From contig CATLGN010000110.1 of the NCBI GenBank assembly GCA_949935685.1, forward strand, positions 1-6,125: DNA of 6,125 nt, read 5' to 3'. The position numbers and the translations under genes are program-made. Below are positions 4,028 through 6,125 of the stretch, in pieces (within the stretch, counting starts at the first letter, position 1; every line of letters starts with the position of its first letter). The notes below the pieces were generated by a model, which was given only the letters and a program-made list of their open reading frames with translations, was not told where the DNA came from and ran no database searches. Source of the DNA: an uncultured Lachnospiraceae bacterium (GTDB lineage Bacteria > Bacillota > Clostridia > Lachnospirales > Lachnospiraceae).

Positions 4028-6125
4028 TTATGACCCAAGATAATGTCGAAGCGCCTTTTCAATGGACTCGAAATCCACCGGCTTGGGAATGTGATCGTTC
4101 ATGCCGGCGTCGATGGCGTTTTTTACGTCGCTGGCAAGCGTATTGGCGGATACGGCCAGTATGGGGATGGTTTGTGCATCTGACCGTTCCATTTGCCGGA
4201 TATGCCGTGTGGCTTCGTAACCGTCCATGACGGGCATTTGAATGTCCATAAAGACCAGACCATAATATCCCGCGGGATTTTCCGTCACCATCTGTACGGC
4301 TTCCTGTCCGTTGCATGCCGTTTCGACCTGTACGCCTGCCATATCGAGCAGTTCCACCATGATTTCCATATTGATTTCGGTGTCTTCCACGACGAGGACA
4401 CGTTTTTGGGCATAATCTGTTTCCTGCGTGGTTCCGTCCTGCGACAGGGCAGCTTCCTGCGCTTTCTGCGAATCCGGCGGCGTTTCCTCATAGCGGAAAT
4501 AAAATGTTATGGTAAAAACCGTTCCCTTTCCGGGTTCACTCTCGACAGAAACCGTTCCTTCCATCAAATCCAGCAGATTTTTGGTGATCGTAAGGCCGAG
4601 CCCGGTACCGGCAATTTTGCTGTTGGTGGTATTGCGGGCCCGTTCAAAGGGGAGAAACAGGCGTTCCAGAAATTCCGGCTCAATGCCGATGCCGGTATCG
4701 GCGCAGCGGAAACAATAGGCGCCCAGTCCGTCCTCCTTATCCGGTAATTGGGTCAATTCCAGTGTGATACGCCCGCCCGCCGGGGTATACTGTATGGCAT
4801 TTTCCATAATATTGAGCAGTATCTGCCGGATGCGGTGCGGATCTCCGGTAACGATTCCATTTTTCAGGAGAACGGGAGCCGTTTCCAGTGTTTGACCGTG
4901 ATCCAGCGCTTTCGCTCTGATCAGATCGATGGTTTCCTCATACAGCGGTACAAGGCGAACCGTTTCCTCGTTCAAAATAATTTTTCCCTGATCGATCTGA
5001 GACATGTCCAGCACATCGTTTACCATGCTTAACAGATGGGCGCTCGAGGTGCCGATTTTGCCCAGACAATCTTCCACCTTATTTTGGTCGGAAAGATTTT
5101 TCCGGGCGACGGCTGTCATGCCGATAATGGCGTTCAGAGGCGTGCGGAAATCATGCGATATATCCATCAGAAACCGCCCCTTGGTATGATTCGCGGCGTC
5201 TGCGGCGCGGAGCGCTTCCGTCAGCTCTGCGGTATGCCGTTCGTTTTCATGCATTTTTATGGCGTGAAATATCGCGACGACAACGAGGATGGTAATAACG
5301 GAAATGCCGGAAAAGAGCAGCGCTTTTTCCAGAATGCCGGCTGTCTGTCGGGTGATCATATATTCCGGGATAGCGGAGACCAGAAGCCATTCGGTATCCG
5401 CCTGCAGCGGTTCGTAACAGAAGACAAACGCGCCTCTTTCGCACATCATTCTCGAACATCCCGCTTCCATTGCGTGGATTTTGGTTCGAAACTGCTCCGC
5501 CATCTGTGGTTCGTTTCCCTGCTCGGAAATGGCGTCAAAAATATTGGAATCTTCCGTATTGCTGTTCTTGTGACGGGGGCGGACCATGACATCGCCCTCC
5601 CTGTTTATCAGATAGGAAAAGCCGGTATCGTCATAAAAGGACGGTGTAAAATGCCGGGAGACTTCTCTGGTCCGGTATTCCTTTACCAGATATGCGGACG
5701 TCCCGTCTTTCAGACAGCCGCGGACGAAGATATGGAACACATTCTCGCCGGTGATTTCGCTGATATGTGAGTCCATAATACCGCGCTCCATACTGCCGGC
5801 ATCCAAAAAATTATCCACAGTCGAATCGGCTTTGGCATGGTTATCTCTGAGACCACAGAGATAGAGCTGTACATCCGGCTCAATATTCTGATATTGTGCC
5901 AGGGCGACTTCGGGCGTATCGGCATCCGCAATATTCTGCCATATTCTCTCCAGCGTATTAAAATCCGCTTCAAACTGGAGACTGAGCGCATTGGCGCTTT
6001 GACGGGTGCTTTCGGTTATCGTCTGTATGGAACTGTCCCGGATCTGACTGCTGACACCTTCCACAAATTGCCAGATTCCAAGGCCAAACGCCAGCGTAAG
6101 CAGCAATATGATCGTGAAAGGTATT
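4028..6125 (-). CDS. Hybrid sensor histidine kinase with C-terminal receiver, 5' end missing
   Basis: The frame is open to the window edge, so the true start is upstream. The TTG at 6106 is only an internal candidate, because residues IPFTII precede it as part of the same membrane helix. Numbering from that TTG: a membrane helix at the N-terminus to about 14; an extracytoplasmic sensing region about 20-258, probably Cache/PAS-like (FSYLINREGDVMVRP near 163-177, YEPLQADTEWLLVSAIPEY near 231-249); a second membrane helix at 263-283; HisKA with SHDFRTPLN, phospho-accepting H318; HATPase with N432/N436, DTGIGI (470-475) and GTGLGL (500-505); then a linker and a receiver domain with E574/D575, phospho-acceptor D621 in MDIQMPVMDG, S653 and K675. 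All catalytic motifs are intact, so autophosphorylation and internal transfer to D621 are expected. The next protein in the relay and the ligand are unknown. It is convergent with tRNA-Leu, and its H318 codon is CAT. Confidence 0.93.
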   Translation of the reverse strand, partial: IPFTIILLLTLAFGLGIWQFVEGVSSQIRDSSIQTITESTRQSANALSLQFEADFNTLERIWQNIADADTPEVALAQYQNIEPDVQLYLCGLRDNHAKADSTVDNFLDAGSMERGIMDSHISEITGENVFHIFVRGCLKDGTSAYLVKEYRTREVSRHFTPSFYDDTGFSYLINREGDVMVRPRHKNSNTEDSNIFDAISEQGNEPQMAEQFRTKIHAMEAGCSRMMCERGAFVFCYEPLQADTEWLLVSAIPEYMITRQTAGILEKALLFSGISVITILVVVAIFHAIKMHENERHTAELTEALRAADAANHTKGRFLMDISHDFRTPLNAIIGMTAVARKNLSDQNKVEDCLGKIGTSSAHLLSMVNDVLDMSQIDQGKIILNEETVRLVPLYEETIDLIRAKALDHGQTLETAPVLLKNGIVTGDPHRIRQILLNIMENAIQYTPAGGRITLELTQLPDKEDGLGAYCFRCADTGIGIEPEFLERLFLPFERARNTTNSKIAGTGLGLTITKNLLDLMEGTVSVESEPGKGTVFTITFYFRYEETPPDSQKAQEAALSQDGTTQETDYAQKRVLVVEDTEINMEIMVELLDMAGVQVETACNGQEAVQMVTENPAGYYGLVFMDIQMPVMDGYEATRHIRQMERSDAQTIPILAVSANTLASDVKNAIDAGMNDHIPKPVDFESIEKALRHYLGS

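Noticed and set aside
5036..5770. 244-codon frame antisense to the sensor kinase
   Set aside because: The opposite strand carries an intact kinase with all motifs; this product shows no recognisable domain and is a shadow.

Overview
The window looks like a chromosomal segment of a Clostridia-type Firmicute, most likely Lachnospiraceae. This is inferred from roughly even base composition, strong TTGACA/TATAAT promoters, Firmicute-type tRNAs, a small Cys-pair protein resembling the DUF6472 type, a MATE exporter and a large hybrid sensor kinase. No 16S or other decisive marker is present.

Layout: (1) 1-145, the 3' end of a YfcE/MJ0936-type metallophosphoesterase gene. (2) 167-558, a MITE-like palindromic element flanked by the direct repeat ATTATTGGA. 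(3) 577-1328, a tRNA cluster: Pro(TGG), Gly(TCC), Arg(TCT), His(GTG), a tRNA with a glutamine-type body but a GTG anticodon, and Lys(TTT). It has a consensus promoter before tRNA-Pro, a second promoter before tRNA-Arg, a terminator-like hairpin between Arg and His, and a terminator after Lys. (4) 1360-3524, three closely spaced plus-strand genes: an unrecognised 194-residue protein, a 63-residue Cys-pair protein and a 450-residue MATE transporter. (5) 3530-3807, a second related palindromic element flanked by an imperfect 10-bp direct repeat. (6) 3824-4011, a single tRNA-Leu(TAG) with its own promoter and terminator. (7) 4028-6125 on the minus strand, a hybrid sensor histidine kinase whose 5' end lies outside the window.

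Two things stand out. First, the gene at 1109-1180 is an intact tRNA with a glutamine-type body (U1-A72, G73, no G-1) but the anticodon GTG, which reads His codons. A genuine tRNA-His(GTG) lies directly upstream. It may be a mistranslating tRNA, a modified or regulatory tRNA, or a sequencing error. Second, both palindromic elements sit 16-18 bp upstream of the -35 box of a tRNA promoter, each wedged between the stop codon of the gene before it and the tRNA promoter. They share a 103-nt core, in opposite orientation, at 86/103 identity. This suggests an insertion preference for tRNA promoters, or an insulating role.

The three-gene block has no visible promoter of its own between the tRNA terminator and its first start codon, so it may depend on read-through from the tRNA operon. 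The tRNA-Leu and kinase transcripts converge on one near-symmetric terminator.
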